Shown here: positions 1 to 6,626 of the stretch, piece after piece
Numbering within the stretch: the first letter of the stretch is position 1
How the letters are laid out: every line of letters begins with the position of its first letter
Assembly: GCA_002293045.1 (NCBI GenBank)
Contig: DBCM01000016.1
Span: 1 to 12,727 of the forward strand
Length of the DNA: 12,727 nucleotides
Direction: 5' to 3'
Origin: Flavobacteriales bacterium UBA958
GTDB taxonomy: Bacteria > Bacteroidota > Bacteroidia > Flavobacteriales_D > Crocinitomicaceae
Translations under genes and position numbers: made by a program
The notes under the pieces: generated by a model
Databases searched by the model: none
What the model was told of the DNA's origin: nothing
What the model saw: only the letters and a program-made list of their open reading frames with translations

Positions 1-41
1 CCCAACCAACCAGCACCCGCAATAAGTATTTCTTTTGGCAT
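1..41 (-). CDS. Partial NAD(P)-binding Rossmann-fold protein (SDR/epimerase-like), N-terminus only
   Basis: Reading leftwards from an ATG at 41..39, the open frame gives MPKEILIAGAGWLG and then leaves the window. The pattern of a short basic start, a hydrophobic strand and GAGWLG is the dinucleotide-binding beta-alpha-beta start of extended short-chain dehydrogenases. The GWLG form resembles the start of YeeZ-type NAD-dependent epimerase/dehydratase-like proteins. Only 14 residues are visible, so substrate and exact family cannot be stated. It is divergent from the dihydrolipoyl dehydrogenase gene, with 105 bp between the two starts. The call rests on the glycine motif alone. Confidence 0.55.
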   Translation of the reverse strand, partial: MPKEILIAGAGWL

Positions 42-95
42 ACAGCAATTAAAACAATGAGAATCCAATTCGGTTGCTTAATTCTCTTAGAATTT

Positions 96-128
96 TTGGA
101 ACATTTAAATTTGCTTGTCGTAATTTTG
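96..128 (+). promoter_or_regulatory. Putative Bacteroidota-type promoter of lpd
   Basis: TAATTTTG at 121..128 matches the Bacteroidota -7 consensus TAnnTTTG exactly. A TTG at 96..98 lies 22 nt upstream of it, within the 17-23 nt spacing reported for flavobacterial promoters. The lpd ATG follows 18 nt after the -7 box, which leaves a short leader. This is pattern matching only; the transcription start is not proven. Confidence 0.55.
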
Positions 129-146
129 TAGAATAAATTTAATGAT

Positions 147-1541
147 ATGTACGATGTTGTAATTATTGGTTCAGGTCCAGGCGGGTATGTTGCTGCAATT
201 CGTTGTTCGCAATTGGGGTTAAAAACAGCAATCATTGAAAAGTATAATACCCTAGGCGGAACCTGTTTGAATGTAGGGTGTATTCCTTCCAAAGCCTTGT
301 TAGACTCTTCGGAGCATTTTTACAATGCGACACATCATTTTGCCGAGCATGGCATTGAGGTAACCGGTGTGAAGGCAGATTTCAAGCAAATGATTCAACG
401 CAAGAACGATGTGGTTTCTCAAACGTGCGCGGGGGTTAAATATCTCATGGAAAAAAACAACATTGATGTACATCACGGAGTGGGCTCCTTTATCAATGCG
501 ACAACCATTGCGGTTACCTCTTCCGAAGGCGTTAAGGAACTTAATACGAAACATGTGATCATCGCCACGGGATCAAAACCAAATTATTTTCCAAGCATGA
601 TACCAGATAAGGATCGGATTATTACCTCCACAGAGGCATTGTCTTTGTCAGAAATTCCCAAGAAACTGATCGTTATTGGCGGAGGTGTAATTGGGTTGGA
701 GTTAGGATCGGTTTATACTCGGCTTGGTTCAGAAGTAGAAGTGATTGAAAATTCACCCACCTTATTGGGGATGATGGATGGATCAATAGGAAAAGAATTG
801 ACCAAAATCCTAAAAAAAGAAGGGTTGAAATTTCATTTTGAGCATCAAGTTCAGGGGGTAGTGAACACAGGAAATAAGACCCTTGTTACCGCCCAAGATA
901 AAAAGGGCAATACGGTTACCTTCGAATCCGATTATTGCTTGGTTGCTGTGGGTAGAAAAGCATTTACTGAAGGATTAGGTCTTGATAAATTAGGCATAGT
1001 ACCTAACAATAGAGGTCAAGTGGAGGTAAACGAACATCTTCAAACAGCCATTCCTAATGTATATGCAATCGGTGATGTAGTTAAAGGTATGATGTTAGCG
1101 CACAAAGCAGAAGAGGAAGGTGTATTTGTTGCCGAACGCATTGCCGGACAAAAACCACACATCAATTACAACCTTATTCCAGGAGTAATTTACACCTGGC
1201 CTGAAGTTGCTTCCGTCGGCAAAACAGAGGAAGAATTGAAAGCTGCAGGAATTGAGGTAAATGTTGGTAGTTTCCCAATTAAAGCGCTTGGACGAGCTCG
1301 AGCATCCATGGATACCAGTGGATTCATTAAAGTGATTTCAGATAAAGCAACCGATGAGGTCTTAGGCGTTCACATGATTTCTGCACGAGCGGCGGATTTG
1401 ATTATGGAGGCTGCTGTTGCCATGGAATACCGCGCTTCTGCCGAGGATATTGCTAGAATTTGTCACCCTCACCCAACGTATTCAGAAGCGGTAAAAGAGG
1501 CGGCCTTAGGCGCTACGGGAAACCGGGCCTTGCACGTTTAG
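147..1541 (+). CDS. lpdA: Dihydrolipoyl dehydrogenase (E3)
   Basis: This is the flavoprotein E3 subunit that re-oxidises dihydrolipoyl groups of 2-oxo-acid dehydrogenase complexes (pyruvate, 2-oxoglutarate, branched-chain) and the glycine cleavage system, passing electrons through FAD to NAD+ in the cytoplasm. Visible signatures are the FAD-binding GSGPGG at residues 8-13, the redox disulfide pair Cys40/Cys45 in GGTCLNVGCIPSKAL, the NAD-binding GGGVIG at 178-183, the second FAD contact AIGD at 307-310, and the C-terminal HPHPTYSE at 440-447 with the expected catalytic His442 and Glu447. At 464 aa it is full length for the family. An overlapping ATG at 142 is out of frame, so 147 is the start. 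No E1 or E2 gene is next to it, so it may serve several complexes. Its stop codon overlaps the stop of the opposing lipoprotein gene by 4 nt. Confidence 0.97.
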   Translation: MYDVVIIGSGPGGYVAAIRCSQLGLKTAIIEKYNTLGGTCLNVGCIPSKALLDSSEHFYNATHHFAEHGIEVTGVKADFKQMIQRKNDVVSQTCAGVKYLMEKNNIDVHHGVGSFINATTIAVTSSEGVKELNTKHVIIATGSKPNYFPSMIPDKDRIITSTEALSLSEIPKKLIVIGGGVIGLELGSVYTRLGSEVEVIENSPTLLGMMDGSIGKELTKILKKEGLKFHFEHQVQGVVNTGNKTLVTAQDKKGNTVTFESDYCLVAVGRKAFTEGLGLDKLGIVPNNRGQVEVNEHLQTAIPNVYAIGDVVKGMMLAHKAEEEGVFVAERIAGQKPHINYNLIPGVIYTWPEVASVGKTEEELKAAGIEVNVGSFPIKALGRARASMDTSGFIKVISDKATDEVLGVHMISARAADLIMEAAVAMEYRASAEDIARICHPHPTYSEAVKEAALGATGNRALHV

Positions 1542-1894
1542 TTAGGTATCCCAATAATTCCTTGAACCTCCTCGCTAGAAACGCTTGGTGGCATAATTCC
1601 AGCATTAATTTTACGCACGACTAATTGTGCAACTTGCGTGGCGTGTGTTTCTAATTCAAACCCCTGATTTCCGGGGATTGCCGGGATATTTGGTTGATGA
1701 ATCAGCACTTTTCCAGCGGATAATATGTCATAACCCCAGGTCCCGTCTACGTTCTGAAAAGTAGCATAAAGGACTTGTTCTGTCGGTTTTGTTGTCTCAG
1801 AATCATTAGATTTTTGCCCCTTCTTTTCCGAAGCGGTGCAATTAAGAAAGAGTAGTGTTCCACATAGGATTAACGTTTTATAAACGATCGACAT
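1538..1894 (-). CDS. Small putative lipoprotein with a DUF4907-like domain
   Basis: A 118-aa protein and the last gene of the five-gene minus-strand operon. Residues 1-18 form a hydrophobic leader ending in LFLN, followed by Cys19, which suggests lipidation by signal peptidase II. Asn at -1 is unusual for a lipobox, so this is likely rather than certain. Residues 20-40 are a hydrophilic, Lys/Ser/Glu-rich linker. The compact domain from about residue 42 contains WGYDIL (53-58), an IHQPNIPAIPGNQGF block (65-79) and a helix leading to MPPSV (101-105). I recognise this as resembling the Bacteroidota domain of unknown function DUF4907; that is recall, not a search result. Its start lies 25 nt inside the end of the upstream Kelch gene, so the two are probably translationally coupled. 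An outer-membrane or periplasmic partner of the Kelch proteins is an inference. Confidence 0.8.
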   Translation of the reverse strand: MSIVYKTLILCGTLLFLNCTASEKKGQKSNDSETTKPTEQVLYATFQNVDGTWGYDILSAGKVLIHQPNIPAIPGNQGFELETHATQVAQLVVRKINAGIMPPSVSSEEVQGIIGIPN

Positions 1895-3045
1895 ACGGTT
1901 CTGTTTTGTATCGTTAACTTAATGATATAAGCTCCACTTGGAAGGTTTTCCAAGGAAATACTTTCATGGCTTGATGTTTTACCCCTTAACAGTTCCATTC
2001 CTGTCGCGGAATAGATACTATAGGAGGTTGGGTGTTCTATTCCATCAATCTGGACCCATGATTCGCTTGGGTTAGGATACAGGGATATTAATATATCCTC
2101 TTCTTGTAATTCAGCGATTCCGTTGTAGGCGAAAAAGTCATCTAAATAGGATCCATTATACCCCCCTCCAAGGTATACTGAGCCATTAATAACCATAGCG
2201 ATCGCGTTTACCCGGCCTCCTCCGATAAAAATATTCCGTTGTGTCCACGCGTTTTGATAGTAATTATATTGCCAAACATCATTCAAGTATGCACCGGTTG
2301 CATCTTGTCCGGTTGCAATATAGGCGCTTGGCGACGTACTCCATGCTACGGCTCCTAATCGGGGATTACCGGGTAAGTTGCTTTTCTCTTGCCATTGATT
2401 TGTTACGATGTTATAAGACCATAAATCATTCTTAAGTACTCCTGCATCACCCGTCGCAATCCAACCGTACCCATTTAATTCAAATCCAACCGCTTGTCTT
2501 CTTGCCTCACCAGGGAAATTTGCAATTGCTTCCCAGGTGTTGTTCGTAGGAGAATATCTGTGAAAATCACTGCAGAGTCCTTGCTCATCTTCACCCGTTC
2601 CAACATAGGCTATATTGTTAATAACAAAAGACGTTGCTCCTCTTCTCGGGGTACCAATAAAATCGGCCTTTTGCGTCCATGTTTGATTGGTTTTATCAAA
2701 TTCCCAAAGGTCGTTCATAAATGTGCTTCCGAGTCCTTCTCCAAGGCACACATAGCCTTTTCCATTCAGCGAGAATCCGCAGGCTAAATTACGCTCTAAC
2801 CCACCGCCAGTTAATCCACCCAAGGAAAGTTCATCGTCCCAATCATTCTGTGGTTTGGAATAAGAGTACATTTTTCTTGTGCTTCCATCCACTTTAATTC
2901 CGCCCACTGCATATCCTCTATTTCCAAGAACAAATGTGGCCATTCCGGCTCGAGGAGCACCTTTTATCGAGTCTCGTACTTCCCAATAATCTTGCCCAAA
3001 GGAAGTAAAAACTAAAAGACAGAAAAGAAATGATCTAACGTTCAT
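1870..3045 (-). CDS. Secreted Kelch-repeat beta-propeller protein with T9SS sorting domain (third paralogue)
   Basis: A 391-aa exported protein. I place the start at the ATG at 3045..3043; a TTG one codon upstream is also in frame but less likely. The signal peptide ends around Gly17, with Gln18 as the probable new N-terminus. About six Kelch blades follow to roughly residue 310, each showing the hydrophobic-GYVGTG/GYVCLG strand, an aromatic-rich DLWEF/DLWSY strand and a conserved Trp (TWTQKADF, QWQEKSNL). From about residue 320 (ISLYPNPSES) to the end there is a typical T9SS type A sorting domain ending in SFIKR, which routes the protein across the outer membrane. The ATG overlaps the stop of the preceding Kelch gene by 1 nt (TGATG). 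I see no enzymatic signature; binding of protein or glycan is the general expectation for Kelch propellers, but the ligand is unknown. Confidence 0.92.
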   Translation of the reverse strand: MNVRSFLFCLLVFTSFGQDYWEVRDSIKGAPRAGMATFVLGNRGYAVGGIKVDGSTRKMYSYSKPQNDWDDELSLGGLTGGGLERNLACGFSLNGKGYVCLGEGLGSTFMNDLWEFDKTNQTWTQKADFIGTPRRGATSFVINNIAYVGTGEDEQGLCSDFHRYSPTNNTWEAIANFPGEARRQAVGFELNGYGWIATGDAGVLKNDLWSYNIVTNQWQEKSNLPGNPRLGAVAWSTSPSAYIATGQDATGAYLNDVWQYNYYQNAWTQRNIFIGGGRVNAIAMVINGSVYLGGGYNGSYLDDFFAYNGIAELQEEDILISLYPNPSESWVQIDGIEHPTSYSIYSATGMELLRGKTSSHESISLENLPSGAYIIKLTIQNRTVCRSFIKR

Positions 3046-4274
3046 CAATTTATTAAAAGGGGTTTAACGGCAATTAAATGTTGGTTTTCACGGTACACCT
3101 TAAGGTAATATAACCCCGACGGTAAGGATTCAAATGCATCGGAGGCGGGGACATTAGTTGTTGTATACACGGTTAATCCTTGAAAACTTATACATTCAAT
3201 GCGGTCAAAGTCAGCAGGAAGATTTCTGAGTTGAATGTTGGTTCTACCCGGGTTTGGAAAAACTTGAATTTCTTCGGATATATTTGGATTCAAGCCAAGA
3301 TACGAGGAGGGATAATATACATATACGCTCTCTTTTTTACCAGAATATCCTTTTCCTAAACCCACTATGGCGAATTCATGATTTATATTAAATGCGATGG
3401 CGTTTTTTCGTTCAGAGCCACCAAAATATGCTTTTAAAGTCCATTCCTCGTTCACGGGATTGAATTCCCACAAATCATCAAGCAAGCCGCCATCATTCCC
3501 TCCACAAACATATCCTTTATCTTGCAGTACGAAGGTTGTTGCGGCACCTCTTACGTTTCCGGGCAGATCAGGCATTTGGTCCCATTGGTTATTTCCAGGG
3601 TTGTATCGATATAAATCCCGTTTATATACATCTTGTGTAGCTCCAAAACCAACATATGCGAAGTTTCCAATGGAAAAGGAACTTAACATGTATCGAATTC
3701 CAGTTGGAAAGGATGCCCGTTGAAACCACGTGTCGTTGGCGGGCTTATATTCCCATAATTCGCTAGTGTAGGCGCTGTTCCCTGTTTTCCCGCCGCAAAC
3801 ATAGCCTTTCCCTCCCACACTAAAACCGGTAGAGAAATAAACGCCACCGCCTTGGTTTCCGGGAAAAGGGGCAATAGAATCCCATTCATTCATTACAGCA
3901 TTATAACGCCAAAAGTCTGAAAGTATATTTCCATTTGCAGAGACATGGTCGCTTATTCCAGTCCCAACATATCCAAATCCATTCAGTTCAAATGCGACAG
4001 CATCTCTTCGTGTTGGTCCAGGGAGGGGTGCAATTTGAGTCCAAGAATCGGAGCTTGGGTCATACTTCCAGAAGTCTGCACGGACTACTTCTGCCGTATC
4101 TGTTCCCGTGCCTACATACCCAAATCCATTAATACTAAACGCAACCGCTCGCTCTCGCTTTCCACCAATAAAGTCATTGAGTTTAACCCACGTATTTTCT
4201 TGACCCAGCACGGGTAAAAAAACACATAAAAACACCACGCTACCGACTAAACGTCTACACTTTAGTGAAAACAT
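3045..4274 (-). CDS. Secreted Kelch-repeat beta-propeller protein with T9SS sorting domain (second paralogue)
   Basis: A 409-aa exported protein. The signal peptide has a basic n-region (KCRR, residues 5-8), a hydrophobic core and probable cleavage at VLG24|Gln25. Six Kelch blades span about residues 30-320. Repeated landmarks are SINGFGYVGTG / ELNGFGYVGTG, DFWKYDP / DFWRYN / ELWEYKP, and a Trp six to seven residues later (SWTQIAPLPG, TWFQRASFP). This pattern predicts a six-bladed propeller. Residues 336-409 (IQVFPNPGRT onward) are the T9SS sorting domain, although its last strand (PLLIN) is less canonical than in the neighbours. The ATG lies 20 nt inside the end of the preceding Kelch gene, supporting co-translation. 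It is clearly paralogous to the genes on either side. The ligand is unknown. Confidence 0.92.
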   Translation of the reverse strand: MFSLKCRRLVGSVVFLCVFLPVLGQENTWVKLNDFIGGKRERAVAFSINGFGYVGTGTDTAEVVRADFWKYDPSSDSWTQIAPLPGPTRRDAVAFELNGFGYVGTGISDHVSANGNILSDFWRYNAVMNEWDSIAPFPGNQGGGVYFSTGFSVGGKGYVCGGKTGNSAYTSELWEYKPANDTWFQRASFPTGIRYMLSSFSIGNFAYVGFGATQDVYKRDLYRYNPGNNQWDQMPDLPGNVRGAATTFVLQDKGYVCGGNDGGLLDDLWEFNPVNEEWTLKAYFGGSERKNAIAFNINHEFAIVGLGKGYSGKKESVYVYYPSSYLGLNPNISEEIQVFPNPGRTNIQLRNLPADFDRIECISFQGLTVYTTTNVPASDAFESLPSGLYYLKVYRENQHLIAVKPLLIN

Positions 4275-5376
4275 ATTTCATGTTGTTTATAAAAAGAAAA
4301 TAGCTCCCAGTAGCCAAGTGGTCCACATCAATGCTCCCACTTGTTTCACCCTCTAGCACTTTTTCTCCAATGTATGTGTAAATGCGATATTCAAGTTGAT
4401 CATATATGCCATTAATCATCAATTCTTTCGAACAAGGATTTGGATAAAGTGAAATATTTAATGGTTCAGTATTCGCTGTATTAAGCGTTTTAGAAGGGTC
4501 GTATTCCCACACATCATTCAAATTGATACCATTTGTTCCTAGTCCGATATATCCTTTTTCTGCAATGGTAAACGAGGCAAAGAATCGCCGCGATGAGCCA
4601 GGCAAATCTGCTTCCCTTGTCCACGAATTATTTGCAGGATTAAAGGACCATACTTCTTCCGTAACGGTGGAGAAACCACCTACGTAACCAGATGCAACAT
4701 ACCCTATCCCATTGATTGAGAACCCATAACTCCCTCCGGTGCTAAGTCCGGGGTGATTGGCTCTAGCAATCCACAAATCTTGACTGGGTTTATATTCTAA
4801 CAAGGAATGCCCCACTTTTAAAAATCCACTCGTGCCATTCGAAAAGGTACAGGACCAATTGCTTGCATTTATTGGAACATTTGCTTTCATGCTCCATGAA
4901 TCTGTGTTGGGATTGTACTCAGCAAGCTGATTGGTGTAGATTACATATCCCTTATTTCCCGCGCTAAACCCTTGCACGTCACTCGGCGATAACGGACAAT
5001 TCGCGATTGGAGTCCACTGATTTAACAAGGGGTTAAATGCATAGAATTCGTTGGTGAGTGAAGATCCACCGCCCACGTAAACCCGATCATTTAAATTAAA
5101 ACAAACCGCCCCGTGATTTGCAACAGGAAAGTCTGATTTTTGTGTCCAACTGTCTGTTGCCGGGTTATATTGCCACCAATCCCTAAAAGATATGTCTGCG
5201 CCTGCTCCATTGACATGTCCTAACCCCATATATCCGAATTGGTATGCGTTTCCACCAATACCTCGGTGTCTTCCTGTTCCACCAATACTGGTTTTTTTAT
5301 TCCAAATCCCACCCCAGCACGTTGAACCCAACGCGTGTAAAAAAAAACAAAATGATATTAAGAATAAAGGTTTCAT
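4255..5376 (-). CDS. Secreted Kelch-repeat beta-propeller protein with T9SS sorting domain (first paralogue)
   Basis: A 373-aa exported protein with a hydrophobic signal peptide (residues 1 to about 20; cleavage site ambiguous, near ALG17 or STC20). Blades are seen at DWWQYNPATDSWTQK (66-80), EFYAFNPLLNQWTP (110-123), LAEYNPNTDSWS (151-162), LLEYKPSQDLW (192-202), EVWSFNPANNSWTR (241-254) and DVWEYDP (288-294). The third and fourth blades have lost the usual Gly-rich strand (GYVIYTNQ, GFLKVGHS). The sorting domain runs from ISLYPNPCSK at 308 to the C-terminus. The ATG overlaps the stop of the GEVED gene in an ATGA junction, so it should be translated from the same message. No catalytic residues of galactose oxidase or other Kelch enzymes are evident. 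Confidence 0.92.
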   Translation of the reverse strand: MKPLFLISFCFFLHALGSTCWGGIWNKKTSIGGTGRHRGIGGNAYQFGYMGLGHVNGAGADISFRDWWQYNPATDSWTQKSDFPVANHGAVCFNLNDRVYVGGGSSLTNEFYAFNPLLNQWTPIANCPLSPSDVQGFSAGNKGYVIYTNQLAEYNPNTDSWSMKANVPINASNWSCTFSNGTSGFLKVGHSLLEYKPSQDLWIARANHPGLSTGGSYGFSINGIGYVASGYVGGFSTVTEEVWSFNPANNSWTREADLPGSSRRFFASFTIAEKGYIGLGTNGINLNDVWEYDPSKTLNTANTEPLNISLYPNPCSKELMINGIYDQLEYRIYTYIGEKVLEGETSGSIDVDHLATGSYFLFINNMKYVFTKV

Positions 5377-6506
5377 AGTTTAATAAATCGCTCTGAATGT
5401 ACTATGCCATTTATTTGGAAATGTAAGGTATAGATACCGGGTTCAAGTTCAGTAACATTAAGTTGGGTTGTTTTACCATACGAGGAAATCATGGGTTGTC
5501 CTAAAAGATTTATGATTTGTACATCGTCAACCCCTTCGCTTATTGTAAGCACTTCACGCACAGGGTTTGGGTGTAACGTAATCTTGCTTTGTTCTAATGT
5601 ACTCATACCCGCATATGATGATGTGATTTCAAGATGCGCTATCCCTGATTCATTTCCCCAACCTTCAACCACAATGTAAACATACCCAAGATCATTGACG
5701 TCAAAACTTATCATGGAAGAGGGGGAACAGATGCCATGATCATCATTATATGTAATTACTGCACCTTGCGGATTTAATACGGTTAAATACGTATCGAAAT
5801 TAGAACCACAGGTATTCACACTGACCTGTTGCATCGTCGGATTTAGTGTGAGTTTATAAAAAACATCAGGGGAATCATAGACTAGATTTTGATTGCCATA
5901 GCAATAGGCCAAATCTACGGTATCTAGATACGGCAAAGAAGAAACCTCAATGGCATTAGCAAGATCATCCCCTGCGTATGCACCACAATCAAGACCATTG
6001 ATAATCGTTATACCAAAATCCATTACTGAGCCCCATTGAAACGTTGCACAAGGGTTTAATGGAAGTGTAGCTGCCTCTTGTTGCGTTACGCGCATTCTAG
6101 TTGCACCATTATGCGCATTGTTGGGAACAGAAACATTAAATAAAACCGGCAAGGCGGGAGGGGTCCCAACCCAAGTTCCAACAATTTCATTTTGGGTAAA
6201 GGTTTCACTTTGATCAAAATCAATCCACACCGCACCTGCACCGGCGAAATTCCCTCCGCAGGTCCCAAAATCAACTTGGAGCGAATAGCTTGATCCGGCA
6301 CTAAGGGTAGTAGATTCGTTTAGGTATACTTCTACTCCGATTTGACTGGGACAACCTACATGATTTATGCCGCCAGAAACCCCATTGAATATAACAGACT
6401 CTACATTGGAGTCCGCATTAGAAGAGGGTCCGCCGAGTGTGCAATATTGTCCGTTAGTATGTATCGTTCCGTTAAATAAGCAAATCGACAAAAAGAGCTT
6501 TTTCAT
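5373..6506 (-). CDS. Secreted GEVED/PPC-domain protein with T9SS sorting domain
   Basis: A 377-aa protein and the first gene of the minus-strand operon. The signal peptide probably ends at Gly19|Gln20. Residues 20-170 resemble the GEVED domain common in Bacteroidota surface proteins: VWIDFDQSETFTQNEIVG at 93-110 is its Asp-rich core, GATRMRV at 134-140 follows, and WGSVMDFGITI at 158-168 replaces the more usual GEVEDY element. Residues about 178-295 look like a pre-peptidase C-terminal (PPC)-type beta-sandwich (SPDVFYKLTL 212-221, SNFDTYLTVLN 235-245, YNDDHG 253-258). The T9SS sorting domain runs from ITLHPNPVRE at 309 to RFIKL. There is no peptidase domain, so this is probably a non-enzymatic, adhesin-like or structural surface protein. 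Cys residues are frequent (22, 52, 83, 153, 174, 202, 233, 260), which would permit disulfides. Confidence 0.88.
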   Translation of the reverse strand: MKKLFLSICLFNGTIHTNGQYCTLGGPSSNADSNVESVIFNGVSGGINHVGCPSQIGVEVYLNESTTLSAGSSYSLQVDFGTCGGNFAGAGAVWIDFDQSETFTQNEIVGTWVGTPPALPVLFNVSVPNNAHNGATRMRVTQQEAATLPLNPCATFQWGSVMDFGITIINGLDCGAYAGDDLANAIEVSSLPYLDTVDLAYCYGNQNLVYDSPDVFYKLTLNPTMQQVSVNTCGSNFDTYLTVLNPQGAVITYNDDHGICSPSSMISFDVNDLGYVYIVVEGWGNESGIAHLEITSSYAGMSTLEQSKITLHPNPVREVLTISEGVDDVQIINLLGQPMISSYGKTTQLNVTELEPGIYTLHFQINGIVHSERFIKL

Positions 6507-6626
6507 TAATCCGGCGTATTATTTACGGTAAATTAACAAAAAATTAATCTAATTACTAGGGGAACCTATAATTCTTGTAACCTTCTGTGTCTTTCTTTCG
6601 TTAACCAATCCCACAACAACACACAC
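6507..6626. promoter_or_regulatory. Divergent intergenic region between the T9SS operon and the asmA-like gene
   Basis: This 120-bp gap is AT-rich and must hold the start signals for the leftward five-gene operon and the rightward asmA-like/recO pair. I found no exact TAnnTTTG box in either direction. The nearest candidates are TAACCTTC at 6578..6585 on the plus strand and a TAATTTAC-like stretch close to 6530 on the minus strand, both imperfect. No convincing hairpin or operator is visible. Confidence 0.4.

Noticed and set aside
2494..2787. Open frame of 97 codons on the plus strand inside the third Kelch gene
   Set aside because: It lies fully antisense to a well-supported Kelch/T9SS gene, has no signature or likely promoter, and its composition is that of an antisense shadow.
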